Assembly (NCBI RefSeq): GCF_008764245.1
Contig: NZ_VTQV01000013.1
Coordinates: 25,264 to 89,263, forward strand
DNA: 64,000 bases
Direction: 5' to 3'
DNA from: Bacillus subtilis
GTDB lineage: Bacteria > Bacillota > Bacilli > Bacillales > Bacillaceae_C
The position numbers and the translations under genes were made by a program. The notes beneath the pieces were generated by a model that did not search any database, was not told the origin of the DNA, and was given only the letters and a program-made list of their open reading frames with translations. Shown in pieces: positions 43,487 to 52,634 of the stretch (its first letter is position 1; each line of letters begins with the position of its first letter).

Positions 43487-44605
43487 TTAATCTGTCATTA
43501 ATTCTTGACTATTCTTATCAAAGAATAATGCTTTTCCCATATCGACCGCCACAGTTATTTCATCCCCTTCATCATATCGATATCTTGGATGTGCTCTCAC
43601 TGTGAAGGATTCTTTTCCATACGAGTCTACATGGTAATAATGGTCTGAACCAATAAACTCATTAAATTGCAAAAAACCTCTAATCGTGGCATGTGGATAG
43701 GATTCTATTAATTCTCGCTCAACCCCGATATGTTCGGGTCTTATCCCCATGACAACCTCATATTCTTGCATTCTTTTATTCCTCATCATCGCGGCTTGCT
43801 CATCGGTTAAACGCAAATTAAACGCACTCGTAAAGAAGCGAATATGACCATCAATTTCTCGGATCGTTCCATGGAAAAAGTTCATTGGCTGGTTTCCGAT
43901 GAATTTTGCTACAAACATATTTTGCGGTCGATTATAAATCACTTCAGGCGTATCTACCTGTTGAATAATTCCTCTGTTCATGACAACAATCCGATCGCCC
44001 ATTGTCATCGCTTCAATCTGATCATGGGTGACATAAATCGTTGTAACGCCAATCGCCTTATGCAAACGAATGATTTCCGCTCGCATTTGCACTCGCAGCT
44101 TCGCATCCAAATTGGATAATGGTTCATCCATTAGAAAAGCTTGCGGTTGCCTGACAATGGCTCTTCCTAAAGCAACACGCTGCCTTTGACCACCACTTAA
44201 TTCCCTTGGTTTACGATCAAGAAAGCTGCCGATTTCCAATACCCGTGCCGCTCGTTTAACCGCATCTTCAATTTCAAACTTCGGTACTTTTCTAATCCGA
44301 AGTCCAAATGCGATATTTTCATAAACACTTAAATTTGGATATAAAGCATAATTTTGAAAAACCATGGAGATATCACGATCTTTTGGAGGAATATCGTTCA
44401 CAAGCGTGTCGCCGATAAAAATCTCTCCTCCAGAAATATCCTCCAATCCGGCAACCATCCGCAAAGTGGTTGATTTTCCACACCCTGACGGTCCTAGAAA
44501 AACTAAAAACTCCTGATCTTCAATATCTAAATTGAAGTCTTTCACAGCAAATTCTTTGAATTTTCCATACCGTTTTGAGACATTATTCAATAAAATTCTT
44601 GCCAT
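43487..44605 (-). CDS. Sugar ABC transporter ATPase, MsmX/UgpC type
   Basis: 372-residue ATPase of the carbohydrate-uptake family 1. Walker [16 protein letters not shown] (about 35-50), Q loop [17 protein letters not shown], signature [19 protein letters not shown], Walker [17 protein letters not shown] loop [11 protein letters not shown]; a C-terminal TOBE regulatory domain (about 240-365: [12 protein letters not shown]). A GGGAGG ribosome site precedes the ATG. It is the first gene of the operon, behind the palindromic site at 44682-44702. As with MsmX it could energise several permease pairs, including both in this operon. Confidence 0.93.
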   Translation of the reverse strand: MARILLNNVSKRYGKFKEFAVKDFNLDIEDQEFLVFLGPSGCGKSTTLRMVAGLEDISGGEIFIGDTLVNDIPPKDRDISMVFQNYALYPNLSVYENIAFGLRIRKVPKFEIEDAVKRAARVLEIGSFLDRKPRELSGGQRQRVALGRAIVRQPQAFLMDEPLSNLDAKLRVQMRAEIIRLHKAIGVTTIYVTHDQIEAMTMGDRIVVMNRGIIQQVDTPEVIYNRPQNMFVAKFIGNQPMNFFHGTIREIDGHIRFFTSAFNLRLTDEQAAMMRNKRMQEYEVVMGIRPEHIGVERELIESYPHATIRGFLQFNEFIGSDHYYHVDSYGKESFTVRAHPRYRYDEGDEITVAVDMGKALFFDKNSQELMTD

Positions 44606-44681
44606 ATAGGTTCCCTCCCAGACAATAGAATAGATACCTTGCTTTATTTTATATAGATATTACCTTATTTCCTGTGAATTT

Positions 44682-44735
44682 GGTGTGAAGATTTTTCACA
44701 CCACTTAAATTTTTCACCAAGAAATGATCGGTGAA
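44682..44735. promoter_or_regulatory. Palindromic operators upstream of the large ABC operon
   Basis: GGTGTGAA-GATTT-TTCACACC (44682-44702) is a perfect 8-5-8 inverted repeat. TTCACC-n11-GGTGAA (44713-44735) is a second, wider inverted repeat of the same half-site. On the minus strand TTCACA (44678-44673) and TATATA, 17 bases apart, could form the promoter just downstream. The binding factor is not identified. Confidence 0.65.
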
Positions 44736-44796
44736 AACTCTCCTTCGTATTGGAGAACTTTCTGGGCGGACTTCGAGTTATTGAACAAACAAAACG

Positions 44797-44830
44797 AACC
44801 CCCTGCTTTATATTTATCACAAGGGGGTTT
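44797..44830 (-). terminator. Terminator of the Ytr-type ABC operon
   Basis: AACCCCCTTG...CAGGGGGTT stem on the minus strand, followed by CGTTTTGTTTG; on the plus strand it also has a T run. Confidence 0.75.
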
Positions 44831-44848
44831 TTGGTTCTGGTTATACAA

Positions 44849-45808
44849 TTAGTTTGCTATATCCCTCTTCGTAAAAAAGACAACAGCAAGGAGTAGAAAT
44901 AGAACAAAGTAAATCGCCATCATCGTAATCGAAAAAGACATGGTCATTCCCTCGACTAACGGGGTCCCGTCTATATATTGCATAAGGTTGGTGTTCGCAA
45001 ATAAGCTATACTTCGGCCATTCAAATTTACTGGCCAATAGATTCGTAATGGTTCCTCCTGACATGAGCAAGAAGATGGAGATTCCAATCGCAAGTCCGCT
45101 AATTCGAAAAACAGCGGAAATCATAAAGGCCATTGTCGTCAACATAAAAACACTTAGAGAATTGAGCAGATATGTCTTAATCAAATAGATCAATAGACTT
45201 TGTTCAACGACTTTTCCATTTGCATAAGCTAAATGAGTATTATGGGCTGCGTCCCCCGTTCCGAAAAGGATAACGCCGATGAGCGCAGAACCAACAAACA
45301 AAATAGCAAGCATAAACAACAAAAGTAAAATCGTTGTAATATATTTAGATAATAATATTTTCCAACGCTTGTACGGCTTGATCAACAAGTTTTTGATTGT
45401 ACCACGGCTAAATTCATTGGCGACAATGCCTGATGCGACAATAATCACGAGCAATCCAACTAAGCTTGTCATCTGCGCATTTTCACCTATAAATGTCCAC
45501 ATGGATGATGGTTGTGTTGGAGGCAAGTTATGTTCGATTCGATATTCGCCAATTGCAATCTCCTGCTTAAGATACCCTTTTAGAGAAGGAGCCATGACAA
45601 TATCGGAATCAGCCAACATCTCTTTGTTTTCAATTACTTCGCTTTGTAGCTCTTCTTTCCAATGTTCGTTTCCTAGTTCAGCCCGTGTATCCAAATATTT
45701 TGATATCGCCCCACCAGCTATTAAGACGAGCAATAAAAATCCAATCATAATATATGTGCTTATTTGTCTAAAGATTTTAATCCATTCATTTTGTATAAGT
45801 CTATGCAT
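44849..45808 (-). CDS. ABC-2 type permease
   Basis: 319 residues with six membrane segments (about 17-37, then near 112-130, 155-180, 205-230, 238-258, 290-310) and a large extracytoplasmic loop of about 75 residues after the first span. This is the ABC-2/BcrB-like layout: the NEWIKIFRQISTYIM start and NEFSRGTIKNLLIKPYKRWKILLSKY loop are typical. It overlaps the ATPase gene by 8 bases, which is its energising partner. Last gene of the five-gene unit. Confidence 0.85.
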   Translation of the reverse strand: MHRLIQNEWIKIFRQISTYIMIGFLLLVLIAGGAISKYLDTRAELGNEHWKEELQSEVIENKEMLADSDIVMAPSLKGYLKQEIAIGEYRIEHNLPPTQPSSMWTFIGENAQMTSLVGLLVIIVASGIVANEFSRGTIKNLLIKPYKRWKILLSKYITTILLLLFMLAILFVGSALIGVILFGTGDAAHNTHLAYANGKVVEQSLLIYLIKTYLLNSLSVFMLTTMAFMISAVFRISGLAIGISIFLLMSGGTITNLLASKFEWPKYSLFANTNLMQYIDGTPLVEGMTMSFSITMMAIYFVLFLLLAVVFFTKRDIAN

Positions 45809-46721
45809 TTGCCTTCACCACCTTCTGATTCGTGATTTCAAGAAACCGATCTTCCAATGAAACGGATTGTTTTTTCATTTCATAAATTAGTAAATCATGA
45901 TGCACTAAAAAATTGATCACTTCGGGTACTTGTTCTTTTCCAAGCGTGACTTCAAAACCTCCTGGTTGAGCTTGAATGAGGTAGTCCTTTTTCTCTAACA
46001 ATTTTATTGCCTTCTGAGGTTGGTCAATCGTACATACATATTTATGCTTTTGTATGGACTCCTCTTCTTTGACCATCTGCATATCAATCAACTTTCCCTT
46101 TTGGATGATCGCGATCCGATCACACATCATTTCCATTTCAGATAGCAAATGACTCGAAACAATGACGGCGAGGTTTTTTTCTTTTGCGAGACTTCGCAAA
46201 TAATCACGAATCTCTCGAATCCCCGCTGGATCTAAACCATTAGTTGGTTCATCTAAAATCAATACCTTCGGATCATGCAAAAGGCTTTGGGCAATACCTA
46301 AGCGTTGCCGCATCCCCAAAGAATATGTTTTTACCTTGTCGTGGATTCTTTCCGTTAATCCTACTAACTCTACCACTTTATCTATTTTTTCTTTCCCAAT
46401 CCCGGTTGTTAATCTGGCAACTTGTTGTAAATTTTGATAGCCTGTGAGAAATTTGTACATTTCCGGATTCTCGACAATCGCACCTACATGGCGAATTGCC
46501 TCTTCAAACTCTTTTTTTACATCTTTCCCACAAATCGTAATGTCCCCACCGCTCATCCGAATCAGACCAACGATCATTCGGATAGTGGTCGTCTTCCCTG
46601 CACCATTTGGACCAAGAAAACCGAATACTTCCCCAGGCATAACTCCGAAGCTTAAATCATCAATAATTTTCCTTCCACGGATCGTTTTTGTGACATTTTT
46701 CAATTCAACAATTGGCTCCAT
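45801..46721 (-). CDS. ABC transporter ATPase, bacitracin/lantibiotic-resistance type
   Basis: 306 residues. Walker A FLGPNGAGKTTTIRMIVGL (about 37-55), signature YSLGMRQRLGIAQSLL, Walker B VLILDEPTNGLDPAGI, H loop VSSHLLSEM. The C-terminal 85 residues form the small extension typical of BcrA/CcmA-like ATPases. It partners the ABC-2 permease at 44849 in export or in antibiotic resistance. Confidence 0.9.
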   Translation of the reverse strand: MEPIVELKNVTKTIRGRKIIDDLSFGVMPGEVFGFLGPNGAGKTTTIRMIVGLIRMSGGDITICGKDVKKEFEEAIRHVGAIVENPEMYKFLTGYQNLQQVARLTTGIGKEKIDKVVELVGLTERIHDKVKTYSLGMRQRLGIAQSLLHDPKVLILDEPTNGLDPAGIREIRDYLRSLAKEKNLAVIVSSHLLSEMEMMCDRIAIIQKGKLIDMQMVKEEESIQKHKYVCTIDQPQKAIKLLEKKDYLIQAQPGGFEVTLGKEQVPEVINFLVHHDLLIYEMKKQSVSLEDRFLEITNQKVVKANA

Positions 46722-46727
46722 TTTCTC

Positions 46728-47432
46728 TCACACTCCCTTTTCCTCCATTTTCATTTTGAACCAGTCCAATACGGATAATCCGTATTCTTCACGCAATGTT
46801 TCTACATGTTCATGACCAACGATATGACCGTTATAAATAGCCAATACTTCATCTAATAGAGATTCCACTTCATTGATCTCATGTGTGGCAATGATTACTG
46901 TTTGTTTAGAGAAATCAATATATCTTAATAAGCTTGTGACCATGGATTCCCGCACCATTGCATCTAATCCCGAAAAGGGTTCGTCTAACAAGATAACGGG
47001 AGTATTGCGGGCCAATGTTAGCACTAGTTTTAACCTTCCGCGATTTCCTTTGGAAAGCCTTCTAACTTTTTTCTGTGGCTCTAGTTTTAATTCTTGTATA
47101 AGCAACTTGGCTTTGCCTATATCAAAATCGGGGAATTGGGAAGCATAGAAAGATAAGATCTTTTCAACTGTGAACGCTTCATAAAACATATCCAGTTCCG
47201 TTAAATAAGCCACCTGCCTGCATGTTTTTCTAGTAACTTCCTCCCCCAATACGGTAATGTTTCCTTGATTAGGATAGACTAAGCCTGTAATCAGTTTTAA
47301 AGTAGTTGATTTCCCACTCCCATTTGGTCCTAATAATCCGTAAATTTTTCCGGGTTGAAGCTCAAGATTGATATGATCTAGCGCTTTTTCTTTTCCATAT
47401 CTTTTTGTTACTTCATGAAAGCGAATCGTCAT
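46728..47432 (-). CDS. ABC transporter ATPase, YtrB-like
   Basis: 234 residues from the second Met (MTIRFHEVTKRYG, ATG at 47432), which is better spaced from GAGAGGG than the one at 47438. Walker A LLGPNGSGKSTTLKLITGL, a divergent signature RLSKGNRGRLKLVLTLAR (LSKGNRG instead of LSGGQ), Walker B VILLDEPFSGLDAMV, H loop ATHEINEVE. The K-G-N/R signature is that of the YtrB/YhcG subgroup. Its start lies inside the end of the GntR gene, so the two are coupled. Confidence 0.88.
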   Translation of the reverse strand: MTIRFHEVTKRYGKEKALDHINLELQPGKIYGLLGPNGSGKSTTLKLITGLVYPNQGNITVLGEEVTRKTCRQVAYLTELDMFYEAFTVEKILSFYASQFPDFDIGKAKLLIQELKLEPQKKVRRLSKGNRGRLKLVLTLARNTPVILLDEPFSGLDAMVRESMVTSLLRYIDFSKQTVIIATHEINEVESLLDEVLAIYNGHIVGHEHVETLREEYGLSVLDWFKMKMEEKGV

Positions 47433-47802
47433 CCTCATCCCTCTCTTTCAAATAGCATTGTAATCCAGCTATTATTTCACTACTAGAAAAACCTAAATCT
47501 TTCATATTTCCAACAAATTGCTCAATCATTTCCTTTTGCATCGATTGTTGTAATCCTTGCACAATCCCCTCATCCTCTAATACGAATGAACCTTGCCCCC
47601 TTCTCGCTTCCACAATACCCATCCTTTCCATTTCAGTGTAAGATCGTTGAATCGTGTTTGGATTGACGCCTGATTGAATCGCCATTTCGCGTACAGAAGG
47701 CAATTTCTCGCCAGGCCTGATTTCACCTCTTGCAATCTGCCTGCAAACTAGATCCACAATTTGTAAATAAATCGGTTTTGTGGCCTCATACTTCTTAGAC
47801 AT
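47413..47802 (-). CDS. GntR-family repressor, YtrA subfamily
   Basis: 129 residues: a GntR winged helix (about 10-75: YLQIVDLVCRQIARGEIRPG, LPSVREMAIQSGVNPNTIQRSY, ARRGQGSFVL) followed by the short two-helix dimerisation tail of the YtrA subfamily, whose members repress ABC operons released by cell-wall antibiotics. It is encoded second in the operon it probably controls; an inverted repeat overlaps the promoter upstream of 48600. The C-terminus is Asp/Glu-rich. Confidence 0.88.
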   Translation of the reverse strand: MSKKYEATKPIYLQIVDLVCRQIARGEIRPGEKLPSVREMAIQSGVNPNTIQRSYTEMERMGIVEARRGQGSFVLEDEGIVQGLQQSMQKEMIEQFVGNMKDLGFSSSEIIAGLQCYLKERDEDDDSLS

Positions 47803-47808
47803 TGCCTC

Positions 47809-48600
47809 TTACACCTCCACCTTTTTATCCAGTAGTCGGCTTGAGACAACGAAAATAATGATAGCGACTAAAAGATATAAAATGAAGACTGTAATCGGAA
47901 AATTGTGAGCTTCTTGACTCTGAACGATGGACCAATTTTTTCCGACTTTGTCATAGTGCATATTTGGAACAGGATTGACTTGAAGCCCAAATGAAAAGAT
48001 CGGGGTATTTCCTAGAACCCGGGCAATCAAGGTTTCCAATGTATTCCACACGATCCAAATACCGACTAGGACGAGCCAGCGAAATGGTTGAATTCGCGGA
48101 TATTTAGCAAGCGCGTGATAAATCGTCCAATAAAATAGCATCAATACACCAAAATAAACGGATACCGCAAAAATCCCTAAATGAAAGAAAGCAATGAGAT
48201 TGATTGGTAAAAGGTTTGCGGAAGTCGTGACCATATCAGATGACATTAATTGCTTCAGTAAAATAAACCCATAGCCCAATAAAAGAAGCTGGGAGATAAG
48301 TTGAAAACAACCCACTGACGCTAATTTTGAAAAGATCAACTTCCAACTGCTTTGTGGATTATACAGCCACATTTGCGTTTTCCCTTCAAGATTCAAAACA
48401 TAAATCAGCATAATTGGCATAAATAGGACTTGAATAGACATCGCAAAAACATACATTGGGACAACAAGACTTTGATCTCCCATTTTATCGGCCGCAATAA
48501 ATCCGACAACCATTGCTAAACATACACAAATCAGCCAAGCGATGGACCAAAACCGTAATAATATCATGTCTTTTTTAAATAATCCCCAAAATGCTTGCAT
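47809..48600 (-). CDS. Membrane protein of a Ytr-type ABC operon
   Basis: 263 residues, six membrane segments (about 17-37, 48-68, 87-110, 130-155, 172-190, 235-257), start MQAFWGLFKKDMILLRFW as in ABC-2 family permeases (YtrC/YtrD-like). Probably the partner of the YtrB-like ATPase. Being first in the operon, ahead of the regulator, differs from ytrABCDEF in B. subtilis, where ytrA leads. Overlap and gaps to the next genes are small (6 bases). Confidence 0.78.
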   Translation of the reverse strand: MQAFWGLFKKDMILLRFWSIAWLICVCLAMVVGFIAADKMGDQSLVVPMYVFAMSIQVLFMPIMLIYVLNLEGKTQMWLYNPQSSWKLIFSKLASVGCFQLISQLLLLGYGFILLKQLMSSDMVTTSANLLPINLIAFFHLGIFAVSVYFGVLMLFYWTIYHALAKYPRIQPFRWLVLVGIWIVWNTLETLIARVLGNTPIFSFGLQVNPVPNMHYDKVGKNWSIVQSQEAHNFPITVFILYLLVAIIIFVVSSRLLDKKVEV

Positions 48601-48626
48601 GAATCGTACACCTCACTCTGTATCAC

Positions 48627-48668
48627 TGTATTAATTAAATAGTACACTAGAACAAAATAGAATGTCAA
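48627..48668 (-). promoter_or_regulatory. Promoter and GntR operator of the Ytr-type operon
   Basis: Minus strand TTGACA (48668-48663), 18-base spacer, TACTAT (48644-48639). An inverted repeat GTACTATTTAATTAATAC covers the -10 box (about 48646-48629) and suits a YtrA-type dimer. Confidence 0.75.
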
Positions 48669-48749
48669 CATCTTCTTTGTGTAAATGAATCCCCCCTCAA
48701 TTTCAGTAGGATTCGTAACTAGATCGTGACCACTTTGAGATTCCTCTCC

Positions 48750-48985
48750 CGATTTCGGGCATGATTTGTACGCGATTGTTACCGTTTTAGGCTCTCTCCA
48801 TCGATTTTGGGCATGATTCGTGCGCGATCGTTACCGTTTTAGGCTCCCTCCGTCGATTTCGGGCATAATTCGTGCGCGATCGTTACCGTTTTAGGCTCCC
48901 TCCATCGATTTCGGGCACGATTCGTGCGCGATCGCTACCGCTTTAGGCCTCCTCTCTCGATTTCGGGCATGAAATGCGAACGATT
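48750..48985. repeat. 52-bp intergenic tandem repeat (about 4.5 copies)
   Basis: Copies start with CGATTTCGGGC at 48750, 48802, 48854, 48906 and 48958, exactly 52 bases apart. Each contains ATGATTCGTGCGCGATCG, then TTACCGTTTTAGGCTCCC. Copies differ by a few point changes; the last is cut short. It lies between the Ytr operon and hom, more GC-rich than its surroundings. Not CRISPR: the whole unit repeats without unique spacers. The flanks 48669-48749 and 48986-49101 show nothing else. Confidence 0.9.
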
Positions 48986-49101
48986 GAAGAAATTGGTCAA
49001 TTGGTTTTTGGTGACGCTGCCTTTGTCCTATATCAGCTTAAATTTTTAAATACACTCCTAAAGAATTCACTTCTTTTTCCAAAGAAAAATCAAAAAAGTG
49101 C

Positions 49102-49130
49102 TTGACAATTTCGCTTTCGATGTCTACCAT
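49102..49130 (+). promoter_or_regulatory. Promoter of hom-thrC-thrB
   Basis: TTGACA (49102-49107), 17-base spacer, TACCAT (49125-49130). The leader of about 45 bases has no riboswitch or attenuator. Confidence 0.8.
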
Positions 49131-49178
49131 ATAAAGACAATTGTTTTTATACAAAGGACATCCAAGGAGTGAACGAAT

Positions 49179-50477
49179 TTGAAAAATGGTGTTTCTATCG
49201 GTCTATTTGGTCTAGGCACAGTTGGATCTGGAGTGATTCAATTGATTCATAACCACCAAGAAGAACTTTTCCACCAAGTTGGCTGTGATGTAAAAGTGAA
49301 AACGGTCTTGGTTCGTAATATTGAGAAAGATAGGGATGTACAAATTGGGGATACGGAGTTAACGACAGACCCCAATAAAATTTTGCAGGATCCGGAAATT
49401 GATATTATTATTGAAGTGATGGGCGGAGTTGAAGAAGCCCGTGAACATATTATCAAAGCTTTGAACGCCAAAAAACATGTAGCAACAGCCAATAAAGATT
49501 TGATTGCTTTGTATGGCCCCGAACTCCAACAAATAGCGGCAGAGAATAATTGCGACCTTTTCTATGAAGCTAGTGTTGCCGGTGGCGTACCGATTTTAAG
49601 AGGTTTATCAGACGGACTTGTTTCAGATAGAATCCAGAAATTAATGGGGATTGTTAATGGGACGACGAATTATATCCTCACGAAAATGGATGAAGATGGC
49701 TTTTCTTATGAGCAAGCTTTAAAAGAAGCTCAGGAGCTTGGTTTCGCTGAAGCCGATCCAACAGCCGATGTGGAAGGATTAGATGCGGCAAGAAAAATGG
49801 CGATTTTAGCAAGGCTCGCTTTTTTCACCAATGTTGCGCTTGATGATGTGGAAGTGGACGGCATTAGCCAAGTCGCTGTAGAAGACTTAAATTACGGTAA
49901 AAAACTTGGTTTAACGATGAAATTGATCGGTCTTGCCCATTTCGAAAATCAACAATTAGAAGTGAGTGTGCAACCAACATTCTTAGCAAAAAGCCATCCA
50001 TTAGCTGCGGTAAAAAATGAATATAATGCGATCTATGTAAATGGGGAAGCGGTTGGGGAAACGATGTTTTATGGTCCTGGAGCTGGTAGCTTGCCGACTG
50101 CAACGGCTGTTATGTCTGATGTTGTTGCGATTATTAAAAACATGAGGCTTGGTGTGAATGGCCATAGTTTTGTCGGACCTCGATTTGTGGGTGCACTGAA
50201 AGCAGCTGATCAGCGTTTTAGTCAATATTATTTTCGTCTCCATTTAAAGGATGAAGTCGGTGCCTTTTCGAAAATTACCACTTTATTCAATGAGCTTGGA
50301 ATCAGTTTTGAACAAATTTTACAAACCCCTTTAAGTAAGGATGAGCTTGCAGAAATTATTATTGTGACGCATACTGTTTCTTTAGACAATTTCCAAACAG
50401 CATTAATGAAATTAAAAGATTTACCTGTCGTAGATGAAGTGATTAGTTATTATCGTGTTGAAGGAGATGGAAAGTAA
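49179..50477 (+). CDS. hom: Homoserine dehydrogenase
   Basis: 432 residues. NAD(P)-binding domain with GLFGLGTVGSGVIQL (about 7-21); catalytic domain with EASVAGGVPILRGLSDGL and GIVNGTTNYILTKM, followed by GFAEADPTADVEGLDAARKMAILA containing the catalytic Lys and metal residues; C-terminal ACT domain (about 350-425: YYFRLHLKDEVGAFSKITTLF) for threonine feedback. It reduces aspartate semialdehyde to homoserine. The start is a TTG with AAGGAGTGAACGAA before it. First gene of hom-thrC-thrB. Confidence 0.96.
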   Translation: MKNGVSIGLFGLGTVGSGVIQLIHNHQEELFHQVGCDVKVKTVLVRNIEKDRDVQIGDTELTTDPNKILQDPEIDIIIEVMGGVEEAREHIIKALNAKKHVATANKDLIALYGPELQQIAAENNCDLFYEASVAGGVPILRGLSDGLVSDRIQKLMGIVNGTTNYILTKMDEDGFSYEQALKEAQELGFAEADPTADVEGLDAARKMAILARLAFFTNVALDDVEVDGISQVAVEDLNYGKKLGLTMKLIGLAHFENQQLEVSVQPTFLAKSHPLAAVKNEYNAIYVNGEAVGETMFYGPGAGSLPTATAVMSDVVAIIKNMRLGVNGHSFVGPRFVGALKAADQRFSQYYFRLHLKDEVGAFSKITTLFNELGISFEQILQTPLSKDELAEIIIVTHTVSLDNFQTALMKLKDLPVVDEVISYYRVEGDGK

Positions 50478-51542
50478 ATGAATTGGCCGGGATTATTAGC
50501 AAACTATAAAGAATATTTACCAGTAACAGATGAAACACCGGCGCTTACGCTACAAGAAGGCAACACCCCTCTTGTTCATCTCTCTAATTTATCTAGAGAG
50601 CTTGGGATTGAGTTGCATGCAAAAGTGGAAGGAGCAAATCCTACCGGCTCTTTTAAAGACCGTGGCATGGTCATGGCTGTAGCTAAGGCAGTGGAAGCTG
50701 GAAGTAAGTCGATTATTTGTGCCTCCACAGGAAACACTTCCGCGGCTGCAGCTGCTTATGCAGCGAAAGCAGGCATAAAAGCGATTATTGTGATTCCCAA
50801 AGGTAAGGTAGCCCTTGGGAAATTAGCGCAAGCGATGATGTATGGGGCTGAAATTGTCGAAATCGAAGGAAACTTCGATGAAGCTTTAAATATGGTTCGT
50901 GCCATTAGTGAATCTTCCCCCGTGACACTGGTTAACTCTGTGAATCCTTACCGATTAGAAGGCCAAAAAACCGCTGCCTTTGAGGTTTGTGATCAATTAG
51001 GCCAAGCACCCGATATTTTGGCGATTCCTGTTGGGAACGCGGGGAATATTAGTGCATACTGGAAAGGTTTTAAAGAATATCATGAAATGAAGCAAAGTGG
51101 CCTGCCGAAGATGTATGGCTTTGAAGCGGAAGGAGCTGCCGCGATTGTGCAAGGAAAACCAATTGCTGAGCCTGAGACTGTGGCAACCGCCATTCGCATC
51201 GGGAACCCTGCTAGTTGGCAGCTTGCAGAAGCAGCCCGCGATGAATCAAATGGGATGATTCAATCAGTATCAGATGCTGAGATTCTCGAAGCATTCACAT
51301 TACTCGCCAAGACAGAAGGCGTATTTGCAGAGCCTGCCTCATGTGCTTCGATTGCTGGCGTTTTACAGCAACATAAAAAAGGCAACATTCCGCAAGGAGC
51401 TAAAGTTGTCGCTGTCTTGACTGGAAATGGCTTAAAAGATCCACAAACAGCCATTGGTGAGATCAATATTGATACAACGGTGCTTCCGAATGATGAAGAT
51501 CAAGTTTTAGATTATATTAAAGGTATTATTTCAAATGAATAA
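50478..51542 (+). CDS. thrC: Threonine synthase
   Basis: 354-residue PLP enzyme (fold type II) converting O-phosphohomoserine to threonine. The PLP Lys is in [17 protein letters not shown] (about residue 60); the phosphate loop is [27 protein letters not shown] precedes it. It starts directly after the hom stop (GTAAATGA context, no gap) with GAAGGAGATGG as ribosome site, and overlaps thrB by 8 bases. Confidence 0.96.
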   Translation: MNWPGLLANYKEYLPVTDETPALTLQEGNTPLVHLSNLSRELGIELHAKVEGANPTGSFKDRGMVMAVAKAVEAGSKSIICASTGNTSAAAAAYAAKAGIKAIIVIPKGKVALGKLAQAMMYGAEIVEIEGNFDEALNMVRAISESSPVTLVNSVNPYRLEGQKTAAFEVCDQLGQAPDILAIPVGNAGNISAYWKGFKEYHEMKQSGLPKMYGFEAEGAAAIVQGKPIAEPETVATAIRIGNPASWQLAEAARDESNGMIQSVSDAEILEAFTLLAKTEGVFAEPASCASIAGVLQQHKKGNIPQGAKVVAVLTGNGLKDPQTAIGEINIDTTVLPNDEDQVLDYIKGIISNE

Positions 51543-52446
51543 GTGCGTCATTACTGTTCCGGCCAGCAGTGCAAATGTTGGCCCGGGATTTGACTCAGTT
51601 GGCATTGCGGTAAGTAAATATTTGACTGTGACGATGGAAGAAGCGGATCAGTGGGAATTTGAACATCACTCGATTCATTTACCACCTGTTGCAAATCCAC
51701 ATGACCATTTAATCTATCAATCTGCTTTAAAGACAGCTGAAACTTACCATGCTTCTTTACCCGCTTGTAAAGTTTTGGTAGAAAGTGACATTCCACTGGC
51801 GCGTGGACTTGGTAGTAGCGCTTCCGCCATTGTCGCTGGGATTGAGTTGGCGAATCAACGATGTCGTCTCTCATTATCTGACCAGGAAAAATTAGCGGTC
51901 GCTACAGAGATCGAAGGGCACCCAGACAATGTGGCTGCCTCTTTATTTGGTGGATTCGTCATTGCCTCTCAGCTCACAAACGGTGAGATTGAATGGTTTC
52001 AAAAGGTCGATCAGCAAGTGGAATTTGTCGTTTCGATTCCCGATTTCGAATTAAAAACGGATGATGCTAGGCAAGTTTTACCAGAACAATTCACTCGTCA
52101 CGAAGCCGCGGCGGCAAGTTCTGTTGCCAATATCGTGTTTGCTGCTTTTATCTCCGGTGACTATGAACGAGCTGGTAAACTGATGGAACAAGATTTATTT
52201 CATGAACCTTATCGAGCTAGACTTATTCCAAATTATGACCAAATCCGCTTTGAAGCAAAATCAGCGGGAGCCTACGGTACAGTGATAAGTGGTGCCGGTC
52301 CGACGACCATTTCTCTTGTTGGAAAAGGAAAAGGGGAAAAAGTTGCCACATACTTAAAAAGTAAATTTCCCGATTATACAGTTGAGTGCTTAAACATGAC
52401 ATCAGTCGGTGTACAGGTTCACCCTGCTCTCTCTTCTACAACATAA
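51535..52446 (+). CDS. thrB: Homoserine kinase
   Basis: 303-residue GHMP kinase that phosphorylates homoserine. Motif 1 [19 protein letters not shown], motif 2 (ATP loop) [17 protein letters not shown] (about 85-101), motif 3 [17 protein letters not shown]. Also [12 protein letters not shown], a family hallmark. Completes the threonine branch; a strong terminator follows. Confidence 0.96.
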   Translation: MNKCVITVPASSANVGPGFDSVGIAVSKYLTVTMEEADQWEFEHHSIHLPPVANPHDHLIYQSALKTAETYHASLPACKVLVESDIPLARGLGSSASAIVAGIELANQRCRLSLSDQEKLAVATEIEGHPDNVAASLFGGFVIASQLTNGEIEWFQKVDQQVEFVVSIPDFELKTDDARQVLPEQFTRHEAAAASSVANIVFAAFISGDYERAGKLMEQDLFHEPYRARLIPNYDQIRFEAKSAGAYGTVISGAGPTTISLVGKGKGEKVATYLKSKFPDYTVECLNMTSVGVQVHPALSSTT

Positions 52447-52484
52447 AAAGAAGCCTTGGACAAATGCGCCCAAGGCTTCTTTTT
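52446..52484 (+). terminator. Terminator of hom-thrC-thrB
   Basis: AAAAAGAAGCCTTGG...CCAAGGCTTCTTTTT stem right after the thrB stop. The remaining 52485-52634 shows nothing identifiable. Confidence 0.9.
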
Positions 52485-52634
52485 ATGTCAAACATTTATT
52501 GAACATACAAGCCGAGCTTGATACTGTGCTTATCGCGAAATACAAAAAGTAGTATGAGCTGTTGCAATTCGACTTCGATCCTTTGAAACCTAACTTTGAG
52601 TTAATGATGCCAGAGGCTCTACTAGTAGAGTAGT

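Noticed and set aside
48750..48985. Possible CRISPR array
   Set aside because: The whole 52-base unit repeats; there are no unique spacers and no cas genes.
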